Assembly: GCA_028274465.1 (NCBI GenBank)
Contig: CM051456.1
Span: 43,212,870-43,276,869 of the forward strand
DNA: 64,000 nt
Reading direction: 5' to 3'
Origin: Plantago ovata
Taxonomy: Eukaryota > Streptophyta > Magnoliopsida > Lamiales > Plantaginaceae
This document shows, one piece after another, positions 23,349 to 34,631 of the stretch. Position 1 is the first letter of the stretch; every line of letters starts with the position of its first letter. The notes under the pieces are model-generated. The model had not been told where the DNA came from and searched no databases. It saw only the letters and a list, made by a program, of their open reading frames with translations. The position numbers and the translations under genes are program-made.

Positions 23349-24166
23349 GTTGAAGGGTAATTCGTACTTCTTCTTAAGTTCGCAGTGAGTCGCTATGGTC
23401 AACTATTCTAAGTCTTATTCATGTAGTGTTCCTCTTGAAATCATAGGGAACCTTCTTGTAGCTTCCTTGCACCTGAAATAGACTAGAGGGGGGGTTAGTG
23501 TCTCTTACCCGGTCTGTAAGGTATCAGACCGGAGTGACGACTTTACGTGTACGGAGCTGAAGACTTCCCTAGTGAGAGAAATATTGAGTGGTAGGTGAGA
23601 GGTATTAATGCTTACCCGTTGGGTAATGAATGAAGCCTTTATATACTCGTAGACTTTTACGGTCACGTCGCGTAGGATCATGACACGTGTATGACTGAGA
23701 TTGAAGCCTTCCTTGGCCCAAGCCCATTAAGGAGGTCCATGGGCCTTGGCCCAAGTATCTTGGCTAGGGTTGAGAGGGCAACATAGACATTTCGGGACCG
23801 ACGAAGTAATCCGGGAGGCTGGCCCCACAGGGAGCGACCATGCCTGGTCGCCCAGGGTCCTCGAGCCTCTCTTGTACGTAGGTGGTCCGAGTAGTATTCT
23901 GTCTAGTTTCTCTCAAAGAGCGTTACCTTGACGTAAGGTCCTCCTCGAGCCATAGAGATGCTCCTCGAGCTCAATGGCAGCTTTGTCCTTGTGATGAGCT
24001 TATTTTGAGTGTTGGCCTCCTAGTGATGGTCGGACCCTATGTTGGTCGAACCACAGTTTAGTGACATACTTGGGTGTGGTCGCGCCCCTTGAGGGACGGC
24101 CTATGATGCATTGTCGCGCTCTTAGACCGCTCCAGTTCGTACATGCGGACTGGACATATTTCAACA
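23349..24166 (-). repeat. 5' LTR of the Tat-like element (818 bp)
   Basis: Ends are TGTTGAA and TTCAACA, a 7-bp perfect inverted repeat. A TATA-like TATATAAAGG lies on the minus strand near 23636-23645. The flanking five bases CTAAC (24167-24171) are the candidate TSD; the partner lies outside the window. Confidence 0.85.
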
Positions 24167-24769
24167 CTAACACCAGTCACCTTACTAGCAACTTAATAAG
24201 AATCTAAAATTAATTAAGAAAGTGACGAGATAGAATTTCAAATCTAATCAAGACACTACGTAGAGGAGAAATACTATTCAAAATAAGTGTAGCGAACTAA
24301 ACTCCTCCGAATAATGATGTTCCTCTACATACTCCGCAACCGATATACAACCTGAACAAAACCAGCACAACAAAAAGGTCCAAAATAATCTATACCAGAC
24401 TAGCAGCTAACAACATCATGAAAATTGCACAACGGAACACAACCACCCCATGCCATATCCAGGACCCAATAACATCGCCTTCAAATTTCCATTAAGATCT
24501 TTTGAGACGGACAAGTTACCGAATTGCGTTGACCCAACTCACTTTCCAACCAGGCTGCCATTCTTCTCTAGATTTCTTGGGACACTGGACAGCGCCAAAA
24601 TATTTGAACTGCACTCTCTTCGTCCGAAATTGAAAACTTGCAACTTATGTCCACCTCAGCAACAATGATTTTCCCTTTCTCCAAATATCTTGTGTCGCTA
24701 CCTTCCACAAGAATCAATTAACCTTCAAAGAGGAACGAGATACACCAACACACATTTCTTCCACCCGAC
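24167..24769. other. Unassigned flank of the Tat insertion
   Basis: Mixed-composition sequence. Frames are short and unsupported. I recognise neither a transposon nor a gene. It could be a decayed coding fragment on the minus strand, since GC content is higher than in the neighbouring AT-rich DNA. Confidence 0.3.
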
Positions 24770-24828
24770 CAGTGGCGGAGCCACATCTCAGATTTGAAAT
24801 ATTATGCGAAACTAATAAGAAAGTTTTA

Positions 24829-25071
24829 CTTCCTCCGTGCTATAACAAATGTTACACTTCATTTTGTTGACTTTTTTAGGGTCAGTTTGACCTCGTATTA
24901 ATTTCAAATTATACAATAAAAATAATTAAAAAAATTATATCATGAAAATACAAACATTCTAGTTTTATAATATATTATTTTTATCATATGATTTGAGAAT
25001 TATTTAAGGTCAAACTAACCCTAAAAAAGTCAATAAAATGAAATGTAATATTTGTTATGGGAGGTAGCAAG
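24829..25071. mobile_element. Stowaway MITE (243 bp)
   Basis: Long imperfect TIRs start CTTCCTCCGTGCTATAACAA on the left, with CTTGCTACCTCCCATAACAA inverted on the right. TA lies on both sides (24827-24828, 25072-25073). It is nested in the hAT element at 24770-25295. Confidence 0.8.
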
Positions 25072-25083
25072 TATTATATTTGG

Positions 25084-25137
25084 TAGTCGAGTGGTTGTTG
25101 CCCCTGCTGCCTTACTAAAGGGTGCGGGTTCAACTCC
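25084..25137 (+). other. tRNA-like Pol III promoter module
   Basis: A-box-like TAGTCGAGTGG at 25084-25094 and B-box-like GGTTCAACTCC at 25127-25137, 32 bases apart. It is not a foldable tRNA gene as far as I can see. It is probably a SINE head or tRNA relic carried inside the hAT element. Confidence 0.45.
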
Positions 25138-25189
25138 TCTATTCTTTATTTTTAACAAAAATCACATGTTTTTTTTATAAATAGTAACC

Positions 25190-26010
25190 AATTGTTAGAA
25201 TTTTTTTTTCATATACGTAATGTTTTATTTCGGATAAGACAACAATACACTATTAAATTTTGACCCCCTGAACTTTGCTCCTAGATTTGCCACTGCACCC
25301 GAAAAACCACCAAATTGCCTGAGACCAGCTGCCTTGATTGTACTTGGGTCTCATACCCAAGCTTCATAGAATACGGGCCAGCAAGCCCCTCACACCATCT
25401 CCATGTGATGGATATCGGCTCTTCACCTTAGCCATTGTATTGTGCTAGATGAAACAAAAAGCCTTCAAATCCATAATCAAAGCTGCCTTGATTGTACTTG
25501 GGTCTCATACCCAAGCTTCATAGAATACGGGCCAGCAAGCCCCTCACACCATCTCCATGTGATGGATATCGGCTCTTCACCTTAGCCATTGTATTGTGCT
25601 AGATGAAACAAAAAGCCTTCAAATCCATAACCATGACCGCTCTCCTTCTCTTCAACCCTAGCTGCAATTTTTTTTTCATTCACTCGGAATATAGCATATA
25701 CGTAATGTTTTATTTCGGATAAGACAACAATACACTATTAAATTTTGACCCCCTGAACTTTGCTCCTAGATTCGCCACTGCACCCGAAAAACCACCAAAT
25801 TGCCTGAGACCAGCTGCCTTGATTGTACTTGGGTCTCATACCCAAGCTTCATAGAATACGGGCCAGCAAGCCCCTCACACCATCTCCATGTGATGGATAT
25901 CGGCTCTTCACCTTAGCCATTGTATTGTGCTAGATGATACAAAAAGCCTTCAAATCCATAACCATGACCGCTCTCCTTCTCTTCAACCCTAGCTGCAATT
26001 GTTGTTATAT
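25190..26010. repeat. Nested segmental duplication
   Basis: A unit of about 153 bp starting AGCTGCCTTGATTGTACTTG occurs at 25328, 25481 and 25812. A larger stretch beginning TTTTTTTTCATA (25200) recurs at about 25670, about 484 bp away, and includes the hAT right end and its flank. Copies are nearly identical, so the duplication is recent. A short shared flank (CCATGACCGCTCTCC) follows copies 2 and 3. Confidence 0.85.
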
Positions 26011-26369
26011 ATGTAGTCATCTGAATATAGGGTTCGGAATACAACCGCGTGCAGTCTTGCGTGGGCCAGGCCTAATAGGGGATCCATCATCACCATCCCT
26101 GGTCCACTTGCCCCCCCCTCCCCCGGCCCCGGTTCTTAGATTTTTTAGATTTGGATACTTTTAGTTTATTTGGATATTTTTACTTTATTTCATGTTTTTC
26201 GGATAATTTCGTATTTTTTCGGATAATTTCAGATAATTTTGCTTGTGAATTATTTGGATAATTTCAAATTTCAATTAATTTTACTTTATAATTTTGTCTA
26301 TCCTCAAAAAGGAACTCAGCTGAGAAAATAAGTAAATAAAATATTAAAAAAAGGGGTCTGGTACAATGA
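26011..26369. other. AT-rich sequence with TTCGGATAATTT repeats
   Basis: It holds a C-rich patch (about 26109-26130), then short irregular repeats of TTTCGGATAATTTC. Similar wording recurs at 51690-51740. No gene is seen. Confidence 0.4.
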
Positions 26370-26600
26370 CGGATTAACATTTGTAGCTAAATAGCGACGG
26401 ATAAGTAGATCGTCGCTAGTTTAGGGGTCCCCGGTCAACGTTCTATTCGTCGCTATTTAGCGACAAATAATTTTACAGTCAATGTAAGTTTAGTGAACCA
26501 CAATTCAGAGATGACTTAAATAGTGTAGCGACGAATCGCTACCGTATAGCGACGGATAATTCTATCGCTATATGCTGGAATTTTTGTAATGTGAGGACAA
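26370..26600. mobile_element. CACTA-like terminal relic
   Basis: Repeated TAGCGACGGAT / ATCCGTCGCTA type motifs in both orientations, followed by TTTTTGTAATG, resemble subterminal repeats and the CACTACAAAAA end of plant CACTA elements. No transposase or matching opposite end is seen. Confidence 0.4.
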
Positions 26601-27065
26601 CCGTTTATCTAAGGGCCTAATTGGTTCTAGAACCACGTTGGTCTTGGTCAAAGGCTTTGAAACACACCTCACGCTACCCGTACCAAAATCACCTTCTGTT
26701 TGTGTGTAGTTTGACCAAAATCGGACACATGCATTTTGAAAACGCACCGCTTGGTATACAGTACAAAACGCATGAAAAGAGTTATTTATGAAATGATGAG
26801 ACCATAAAAAGCATTTTAATGGATAGAAGTCCTTGAAGCTTTTCATACTAAACTAATTTTTCCTTAAATTAAGCCACTTATTTTAAATTGAAGCTATTGC
26901 AATCACCCCCTAAATGATCAAATTTCGGATGGTTAATGATGAATATCGGTTTTGCGGTATTTTGATATCCCGGAGAACTGAAGGAACAGAGAATATTACA
27001 GCGGAAAAATAAAGCAGAAAAAGTAAAAGAGTTACCTCTAGCAATAGCTAGACGAAACAACTGGC
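26601..27065. other. Unassigned sequence left of the hAT element
   Basis: I recognise no gene or repeat. The last eight bases, CAACTGGC (27058-27065), are the hAT target duplication. Confidence 0.4.
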
Positions 27066-27211
27066 CAGGGGCAAACGCAGGAAATTAAGTCAGGGGGAGC
27101 AAGATTTTCAAATACACTAGCATGACAAAAAAAAAATTTTAATAGACTAACATGAAAATGAAAAAGTTTAGAATATAAAACGTCTTAATTACAATAAATT
27201 TAAAATCTACT

Positions 27212-28780
27212 CTACAATTGACCTCGACAATTGGACATACTTTGAAATTTTTGAATGATAGCTTCGTTCGATACACCATTGAATACATCTTTTTCAAGGT
27301 AATCCACTAAATTATCATTCATCCATTCATCACCCATTCGGTTGCGCAACCGATTCATTATAATGTTCATAGCAGAGAAAGCTCTTTCTACGATAGCAGT
27401 TGCAACCGGAAAAATTAACGCTAACTTTATAATCTTGTAAACCAATGGGTAAGCCCGGTCTCTTCTTGTCTCAACCATTGTTTGTGAAATATCACCAAGC
27501 TGTTTCGAAGTTGTTTCAACATTTTCAGTGATATCCCCAAAGAAATTCTCAAGCTGGTTCTGGCTAGAATTTCAATATCAGTAAAGTCTTTTGGATAAAA
27601 TTCTGCTAATCGAACTAACTTATTTTTTTCAAAAGCTCTAAAAGAGTCATGTGGGTCCAAACACGCAACACAAAGCAACAACTCAACCAGTTGCATATCC
27701 AAAACAGTATTATATACCTCTACACGGTACTTGTGGGAGTTTATCATCTCCTCAGCTCCCCGTTTTGTTCTTTTGAAACTCACATAAGCTTCATTCATAT
27801 CAGGAACCTCAATCTTGTGTTTTACGCAAAAAGCAGACACTTCCTTGACCAATTCAAGCCACCCATTGTCTCTCATTTCTTGAAGACGTCTCTTAGAAAC
27901 ATCTACAAGATTCATGGCATTTACAATATCTTGAACTTTTTGTTGTAAAGCTACGAATAAATCATTTGTTATTCCCAATATCGATTTCATTAAGTGCAAA
28001 TCAAAGGCAAAGTCAAAACTTTTCAGGTCCCTAGTCAAACGTGATGCTTCACCTCTCTGATTATATTGTGATCCATCTTCAACAATCCCACATAGAACTT
28101 CACTTGTAGAATCAAACAAATTAATCAAGTTAAAATCGTATCATAGTGAGAGCTCCACCGGGCATCAGAAGGACGGATGATAGTGCGTTCTTGATTCAAT
28201 CCACATCCACTAGCAATCTCATCATTTTCTAAGGTCTCAACAATATTTGCAGCTTGCTTTTCTCGTAGAATATTCTTTCGTTTACAAGAGCCCCCAGCCA
28301 CAATGACCACATTTGTAGTTAGTACAAAAAGTTCACAAATGCGCACATACTTCTTTGCAACACCTACACTTGCAAGCTGAAGTTGATGTGCAAAACAATG
28401 TTCATAATATGCAGATTCACTTTCTTGCAAAATAAGTGCCTTCAATCCATTAAATTCTCCTCGCATATTACTTGCCCCATCATAACCTTGTTCGCGCAAC
28501 ATAGATATACTTAAACCATGAAAATTAAGTATATCTTGAAATGCAGCTTTGAGTGATGTAGCACTTGTACTCTCAACATGCTTAAACCCTAAAGTCCTTT
28601 CAAGCACACGATCTTTTTTTGTCTACAAATCTCAATGCTACGGCCATTTGCTCCTTTGTTGACACATCACGAGAATCATCAACAAGCACACAGAAAAAAT
28701 CATCACTCACCTCTTCAATAATAGCTTTGCTTTTTTCAAATGCACAAGTTCTAACAATATCTTTCTAGATACGAGAAGCT
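27212..28780 (-). pseudogene. hAT transposase, central and C-terminal part
   Basis: Three frame segments follow one another. 28775-28608 (DDFFCVLVDDSRD) and 28607-28125 hold the RNase H-like core with REQGYDGASNM and the following HCFAHQLQLA. 28128-27427 is the helical insertion region. 27478-27212 holds the hAT dimerisation signature (FPVATAIVERAFSAMN). At least two frameshifts separate them. It resembles the DUF4371/TTF zinc-finger class of plant hAT proteins. E interrupts it at 28780; the N-terminal part resumes at 44294. Confidence 0.85.
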
Positions 28781-30181
28781 TGATGAACGTATTTTTGACG
28801 CGTTCATCTTGTCTTTTTTACCTTCTTTTGCTATCTTTTAGGCTTGTTTTTTTGTCAGTTTTGTAGAATAGTGTCACGTTTATTATTTTCTGCATTTTCA
28901 GGCACTTAGGTACGAAATGGCGTTTTTGGAGCTAAAAACGAGCTTTTTTGATAGAAAATGGCCCCGTTGAAGTTCCTTGATCTCCACGGCTTGTTCGTGA
29001 GTGTTTGAGCATTAATAAGCATCGACAAGGACGAGTCCAAGGCACCCGAGGGCCGTACGAGGGCAAAAAGATTGAGTTGGAAGATAAAAATCTGCCCAGG
29101 AGCCAAGCTAAGCGTCTGGAATAGTGAAGCGCTCCGCTTCATTTTCCAGGAGCTTTGGCACAGCAGCCAAGCGAAGCGCTTGGAGGGCCAAAGCGCTTCG
29201 CTAGCCAAGCGCTCCGCTTGGCCTCTCCAAGCGGTCCGCTTGGCAGCGGTTACGTTTTCGGATTTTCCTTCTTAGATCTGATATTCAGTTACTTTTTGAA
29301 TACTTTTGAACTGTAGCTTCGTTTTGGAGAGCTCCTAAGCCCCAAAACTCAGAGAAAACTCAGATTACATTGTATTTTAGATTGGATTAAAGGTTTTGGC
29401 ATAGGATTTCATCCATTGTTTCATCTACGGAGAGGTTTTTATCAATACCCACCGATTAGTGACAGTTTGGTGGTAACATTGTATCATTATCTCTTGTCTA
29501 GTAGTTTGATTTGATGTATTCTATTTACAATTCATATGATTTGATGTCTATGTTGATGAATATGAGTAGCTAAATCCTTTGTGTTGGTGGTAGAATGTAG
29601 AATATGCATGCTATGGGTTATGTTTGTGCTTACATGAGATTGTGATTCAATCTTGCTTCAAATTCCTTCATATGATTCTTAGTTTCCTATAAAATATATT
29701 CGAATTGAGTATAGTGACAAACTCTTGGTCAATGAAAGCTATAGGATTGTATGTTAGAGATTTTAAGCATGCTAGATAAATGGTGTTAGTGACAAACACC
29801 TCTAAAGTATTGATAATGGTCTTTTATGATGTGTGTCTTGAAAGTTACCTAGACGAGTTGCTTAGCAGACTTGATCGAAGGTTTTACGCACTGAACTTGT
29901 GAGCATATTCGTAACCCATGCATGTGTATTTGATTTCTACCACCAACCGTTTTCCAAACTTGATTACAACAATCTGATTTCTCGTTGTTTTGTTCTAAGA
30001 AAGCGATCTATAAACATTTGAACTCGTTGTCTGAAGTAACTAGCAAAAACCACAAACAAAGCCACGTTAGGTCCCGAGAGAACGACACTCGGGGAAAACT
30101 TGCCATTGCACTCTAGTTTGTGTAGTGATAAGTGTTCTTTGGCTTTTAAACAAATTTAATTGGTGAAAAACGACATCATCA
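28781..30181 (+). repeat. 5' LTR of E (1401 bp)
   Basis: Ends are TGATGA and TCATCA. A dyad cluster at about 29100-29250 is made of units such as CCAAGCGCTCCGCTTGG, unlike the GGGGCG...CGCCCC units of N1. I found no clear TATA box. Compared with the 3' LTR I count about 30 differences over about 1380 bases, plus a 21-base gap in the dyad cluster. Confidence 0.9.
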
Positions 30182-30184
30182 ATT

Positions 30185-30203
30185 TGGCGCCGCTGCCGGG
30201 GAC
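30185..30203 (+). promoter_or_regulatory. PBS of E, tRNA-Asp type
   Basis: TGGCGCCGCTGCCGGGGAC has one mismatch to the tRNA-Asp PBS. It lies three bases after the LTR. Confidence 0.85.
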
Positions 30204-30325
30204 TTAACTCCTTTGGTTGGTGTTTTTGTTTTGGTTTTTTCAGCCAACATCTCTTCTTTGGCTTATTTCTGTTTTTTGTTTCTTTTTGACTTGGGAACTC
30301 ACTACTCTTCATTTCAGGTGAGTGC

Positions 30326-32631
30326 ATGCCTAGAACCCGAACGGTTGGACCTATTATTGAACCTTTTGTAGACGAGATCGATCGTTTGTTTCAAAGGAGA
30401 AGGAGGAATTTGAATCTCGAGTTTGAAGAAGTAGCATCTAGAGCTTCGACTTCTGGTATTCGGGAAGAGTCTTCTTCTTATCTTTTGGAGTCAATTCTTG
30501 AATCTGTTTACTTGGAAGGTGAAATGGCGGAGCGGCCTATACGTACACTTACTAAGCCTACGGTTGGGGCTAGAGGACCAGCAATTGTCCTCAATGATGC
30601 CACAAGGAACTTGGAGATCAAGAATCACATGTTCCAACAACTTCCCAAATTCTATGGTATGGCTAATGAGGACGTGATTGGGTACTTGAATGAGCTCGAG
30701 AATTTTGTTCTCCACCTTGGGCGACCAGGAGCTGGTGTTGCGGATGATGATCTCCGTAAGAAGGTCTTTTCTATGGGGCTAGGTGATCGTGCAAAGGCTT
30801 GGCTTAATACTTTGGAGGCCGGGTCTTTGACAATATGGAATCTTTGCTTTGATAAGTTCATGGAGCGTTACTACCCCGCTTCCAAGACGATGGCTATGAA
30901 GAGCCAAATTAGCTCCTTCGAGCAGAGGTATGATGAGCCTTTCCACGAGGCCTATGATCGATTCATGGGGTTGCATCATCGATGCCCACATCACGGGTAT
31001 GATAAAGGTCAGCTTCTCCAATTCGTTTACAATGGTTTACATCCCGAGATTCAATCTCAGGTGGATAGTATTTGTGGAGGTAGTATGGGGGAGTTGCTTC
31101 CTTCTCAAGCTCAAGTGAAGCTGGACATGATGTACCGGAATTCCCAAAACCGGAATGTGAGGACTCGTGTGCTCCAAAATGAGCGAAGAGGTGAGGCCAA
31201 GGTAGTGGTACAACAAGATGCCTTCGATGGGTTCGCCCATGAAGTGAAGCAAGCTTTGAGGCAAAGCGTTCCTACTCCTTCTACGGAAGTTTGTGGTGTG
31301 TGCAAGAACTATGGGCACCCGGCCTATTTATGCCGTTCTGAATTTGCTAGAGAGCAATATATCACGAACGATGTCCGTCAAGAAGTGTATGCTGCTGAGG
31401 GAGAGCAAGTAGTTGGAGATGTGAACTACGGGCAAGGATATGGCAATGTGAGGCCACAAAACCGTGGGCCCCGAGGTGGGTACCAGAATCAAGGCAACCG
31501 TGGTTATGTCCATAACCCGGATGAATATGCCTATGGGCCTAATCAAGATAGAAGTCGTCTCAGCTATGGGAACAATTGGTATGAAGGAGCACCGCCTTCT
31601 AATCCTACACCTCCACCTCAGGTTGCTAGTTCGGGACCACAAGGTGGAGGGGTGCTTCCTTCACCTCTTGTCTCTTCTCTCAACGATCTTGTGTTGAAGA
31701 CGATAAGTTTATGGAGCATTACTATCGTAATGAAGCTACTAACAATCAACGGTTTGAGAAGCTTGAGGCTAGTAGTAGCAACCTCCATAAGAAGTTGCAA
31801 GAGCTTATAGATCGGGGGGCTAGTAGAGAGCAAGGGAAGTTTCCCGGGAACACGGAGAAGGCTATGGCCATAACCGTGGTGACTGATTTGCCCGTGCAGA
31901 TCACGGTTGTGAGAGACAATGCACGAGATGAGGTGCCAAGTTGCAAGATAACTGAAACTTGCAAGGTGAGTGAGGAGGTCGAGACTCCTAAGGTGGTTAT
32001 GGAAGAAGAAGTTGTCGCACAATCTGATGCGATAGTTGAAGAGGTGAAAGAAAACTCATCGCCTGAGGATGAGATGGTGGATATGGTGGAAGTGCCCATC
32101 CAAGAGAGCTTCGATGTTGAAATCGGCTTGGGGAAGAAGGACGGAATAGTGACAACTCTAGACACGGGAGCGGGTGTGAATGTTATACCCTTGAACGTGT
32201 ATGAAGAGTCGGGTTTGTTTGGCTTGATACCTATGGAATGCATGGTGCAATTAGCGGATGGGTCCATGAAAAAGCCGTTGGGTGTGATTGAGAACTTGGC
32301 GGTGAGGGTTGCCCGTGTAGAGGTGAAGACTAATTTCATCGTTATGCCTACATCTTTTGCTAAGCTCAAAGATGTGGTTCTCTTGGGTAGAGCTCTCATC
32401 AACAAAGTGCGTATGGTCATAGACATGTATCGCCGAACATGTCACTTTGAGGTAAATGGCAAGCAACACACGTTGCGAGCCATTGTTAATTCATGTGCTT
32501 ATGTTGATACTAACGAACTTGTAGGATTTTCTGGTCCACTTTATGTTCGTCAAGATGTGCAGGGAATTGATGCTTTGAGAAGCAATTGGAGGGGGAAGTC
32601 TAGTACCCGAGGAGAAATCAATCCCGCATGA
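30326..32631 (+). pseudogene. gag-protease of E, one frameshift
   Basis: Frame 1 (30326-31810) starts MPRTRTVGPIIEPFVDEIDR and holds the Gag domain (residues about 85-270) and zinc knuckle CGVCKNYGHPAYLC (about residue 323). Frame 2 continues from about 31700 to 32631 with the conserved QELIDRGASREQGK segment and the protease site LDTGAGVNVIPLN. A single-base loss near 31695-31705 joins the two parts, since the N1 copies read straight through. The tail ends GKSSTRGEINPA. RT is absent. The Gag is clearly related to N1 but divergent. Confidence 0.85.
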
Positions 32632-32673
32632 GTTGTGAAGAGTCGAGCCAACGACTTTTAAACGAAGGCGCTT

Positions 32674-32691
32674 CTCGGGAGGCAACCCGAG
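32674..32691 (+). promoter_or_regulatory. Conserved post-PR stem-loop (E)
   Basis: CTCGGGAGGCAACCCGAG has a 6-bp stem and lies just after the protease stop. The stem in F (38632-38649) is TCCGGG/CCCGGA, a compensated difference. D (62252-62269), A and B have the same loop with minor decay. GGGAGGCAACCC is typical of Athila elements downstream of pol. Confidence 0.75.
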
Positions 32692-32817
32692 GTTGTATCT
32701 TTATTTGCTTTTGTAGTTGTGGCCTATGTGCCTTTTGTCGTGATTCGTTTAGTCTAGTGTTTGTCTTGGTGCCTTAGGTGATTAAGATAGGAAAAAATAT
32801 CGAAAATCTGGAAACAG

Positions 32818-32985
32818 AGCCAAGCGAAGCGCTTGGCAAGCCCAAGCGGTCCGCTTGGAATTCCAGTAAGAATTTCATTCTTACTGGAATTTCAAGCGGA
32901 GCGCCTGGAGCCTCCCAAGCGCTCCGCTTGACAAGCGGACCGCTTGGATCCCGCCAAGCGGTCCGCCTGGACCCTGTACCCAGAT
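32818..32985 (+). repeat. Internal dyad cluster of E
   Basis: Repeated palindromes such as CCAAGCGAAGCGCTTGG and CCAAGCGGTCCGCTTGG, the same wording as the cluster in E's own LTR (29100-29250). An inverted repeat, TTCCAGTAAGAAT / ATTCTTACTGGAA, lies between them (about 32860-32890). Confidence 0.85.
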
Positions 32986-33657
32986 TTTTCTCGTTTTTCC
33001 ATTCTTCTCACCTTTGCGCACCCGTTTTCACTTGTTTCTTGAGTCTTTTCAGGTACTACTCTTCCATAGGAGTTGGACACGAACCTTATTCAGGGAAGTG
33101 TACTCTCATTCCAATTTTTTCTTTCTAAATCAACTTTTCTTTGCTCGAGGACGAGCAAAAGTTTAGATTTGGGGAGGGGGTATTGGATTTTCAGTACTAT
33201 ATGCTTGTGTGGTTCGTGCATGCCTGATTTTACTCAAGTTCATGTGATTTGTCGTGTTTTTTTCAAATTTTTGCATGCATATCATCCCTAGATTAGTTGT
33301 TGCACGTTGTTGTGTGTGGATTTTATTGCCAAGTCTTCTGAACTTTTTTATTGAATAGACTAAGTGTTTATGACCATTGATCATATGTTGCATCACTTTG
33401 CAAGAAGTTTGAGGCTTGTCTCGCTTGGTTTGTCACATTCGCATGTACACTAGTTAAACTTAGTAGTCTCGACATCACCTTGAGTGGTGTTTCTTCTGCT
33501 ACGGTTCACGATGACCTTATAAAATGATGCATGTTAGAGTCTATGGTTGTAACCCATGTAATTATGTACGTAAGAGGCGACAGGTTCTTCACCTCGATTA
33601 GAGATTTCCAAATGCCTAGGAAGGAGGTAGTGTGAGGTGTGCGATTCCTTGTATTAA

Positions 33658-33875
33658 ACCTATTCTATCGAATAGGTTTGGGGAGGGGGTTGCCTTATTG
33701 ATCTTGTCTTTCGTCTTTGAGTCGTTGTAAAGTTTCCTTTTTCTTTTTTCTTTTTGTTTTGTGTCCCAACCTATTCTTTCGAATAGGTTTGGGGAGGTGT
33801 CTTTGTAAAAGAGTCTTTCCTTTTTCTTTTTCGTCTTTGTGCTCAAACCTATTCTTTCGAATAGGTTTGGGGAGG
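33658..33875 (+). repeat. Three hairpin/PPT-like modules (E)
   Basis: Units at 33658-33690, 33768-33797 and 33845-33875 each have CCTATTC...GAATAGG followed by TTTGGGGAGG. N1 copies have two units at the same relative place. Confidence 0.85.
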
Positions 33876-33909
33876 TGTTTTTGACACTTAGTACTGCTGC
33901 TTGCCCCTA

Positions 33910-34035
33910 TATATAAAAAAAAAAGAAAGAGAAAAAGAAAAGAAGAAAAAAAGAGAAAAGAAAAAGAAAAAATAAAAAAAAAAAAAGGAAGAAGAAAGAA
34001 AATAAAGAATAAGACCCAAAAGCAAAAGAAGGGTC
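33910..34035 (+). repeat. Long A/G tract (E)
   Basis: Nearly pure A/G on the sense strand, ending GACCC...GGGTC, as in N1 elements. Confidence 0.8.
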
Positions 34036-34620
34036 GTTACAAGCCAAAAGCAGTCTCGTAGTGTCAAGTGTCATGTAAATATTTTGTCCTTGTGAAGTAT
34101 CGAGTTGTAAATTCTATCTTTCGTTTCGTGTCGCCTTTGTCCAAGGCCTGTTCTTGACCACCCTCGTCTTGCTATTCAAGAAGTGGTTGAAATAGGCTCA
34201 TTCTTGAGAGTCTGGGTAGAATAGGGGAGTGTTATCTTTCTAAGGGAACCCTCCTTCGTTTGATGAGAGCCAGTATTGGTTCGCCCTCTCTTGAGGAAAA
34301 GTCTCGCTTGGTGAACAGTAGTAAGCCCTCGGTTTCATAGGCACGGGGAAATTGTAGTATGATAACATGCATCATTGTGTCGTCACTGAACAGGTCCAGG
34401 TAGAAGATGTTACGAGAGACTCCTTTGTTTAACCAAGTGCACATGAGAATGTGTATATTCGCAATCGAGGCATTCTTCAACCTACTTGCATGTCATGCTC
34501 ATTTGGTTTTGTTCATCAGCATTTGGTAGATTCAATAGATTAGTTCACTTTACTTGGCATGAGACTCCTTTTGTGTTGCATTTAGGATAGTTTGTTGCTT
34601 GAGGACAAGCAAAGGTTTGG

Positions 34621-34631
34621 TTTGGGGAGTT
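34621..34631 (+). promoter_or_regulatory. Polypurine tract of E
   Basis: TTTGGGGAGTT abuts the 3' LTR. It is identical to the N1 PPT. Confidence 0.85.

Larger units (their letters stand above)
19632..24166 (-). mobile_element. Tat-like Ty3/gypsy element, truncated
   Basis: Read on the minus strand: 818-bp LTR (24166-23349), PBS, gag with CX2HX4HX4C zinc knuckle, protease, partial RT, and RNase H, which is cut at 19632 by LTR X. The remaining RNase H, integrase and 3' LTR must lie left of the window or be lost. This Gag-Pol is a different lineage from N1/N2. Confidence 0.85.
24770..25295. mobile_element. Non-autonomous hAT element (526 bp)
   Basis: It starts CAGTGGCGGAGCC and ends GCCACTG (CAGTGGC at both termini). 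The 8-bp flanks CACCCGAC (24762-24769) and CACCCGAA (25296-25303) match at 7 of 8. No transposase is encoded. A Stowaway MITE and a tRNA-like module lie inside. Confidence 0.75.
32986..34620 (+). other. Conserved 3' noncoding region of E
   Basis: It shares ordered blocks with N1 elements: for example GTAGTCTCGACATCAC, ATGATGCATGTTAG and TGCCTAGGAAGGAGGTAG, and later GAACCCTCCTTCGTTTGATG. N1 and E LTRs are not alignable overall, so this noncoding part is better conserved than the LTRs. No ORF is shared. Confidence 0.65.

Noticed and set aside
24450-24668. 72-codon plus-strand frame in the Tat flank
   Set aside because: No domain, no conserved copy in the window and no regulatory context.
25328-25964. 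Three regularly spaced copies that might suggest a CRISPR-like array
   Set aside because: Units of 153 bp in plant DNA without short repeats or cas genes; a simple duplication.
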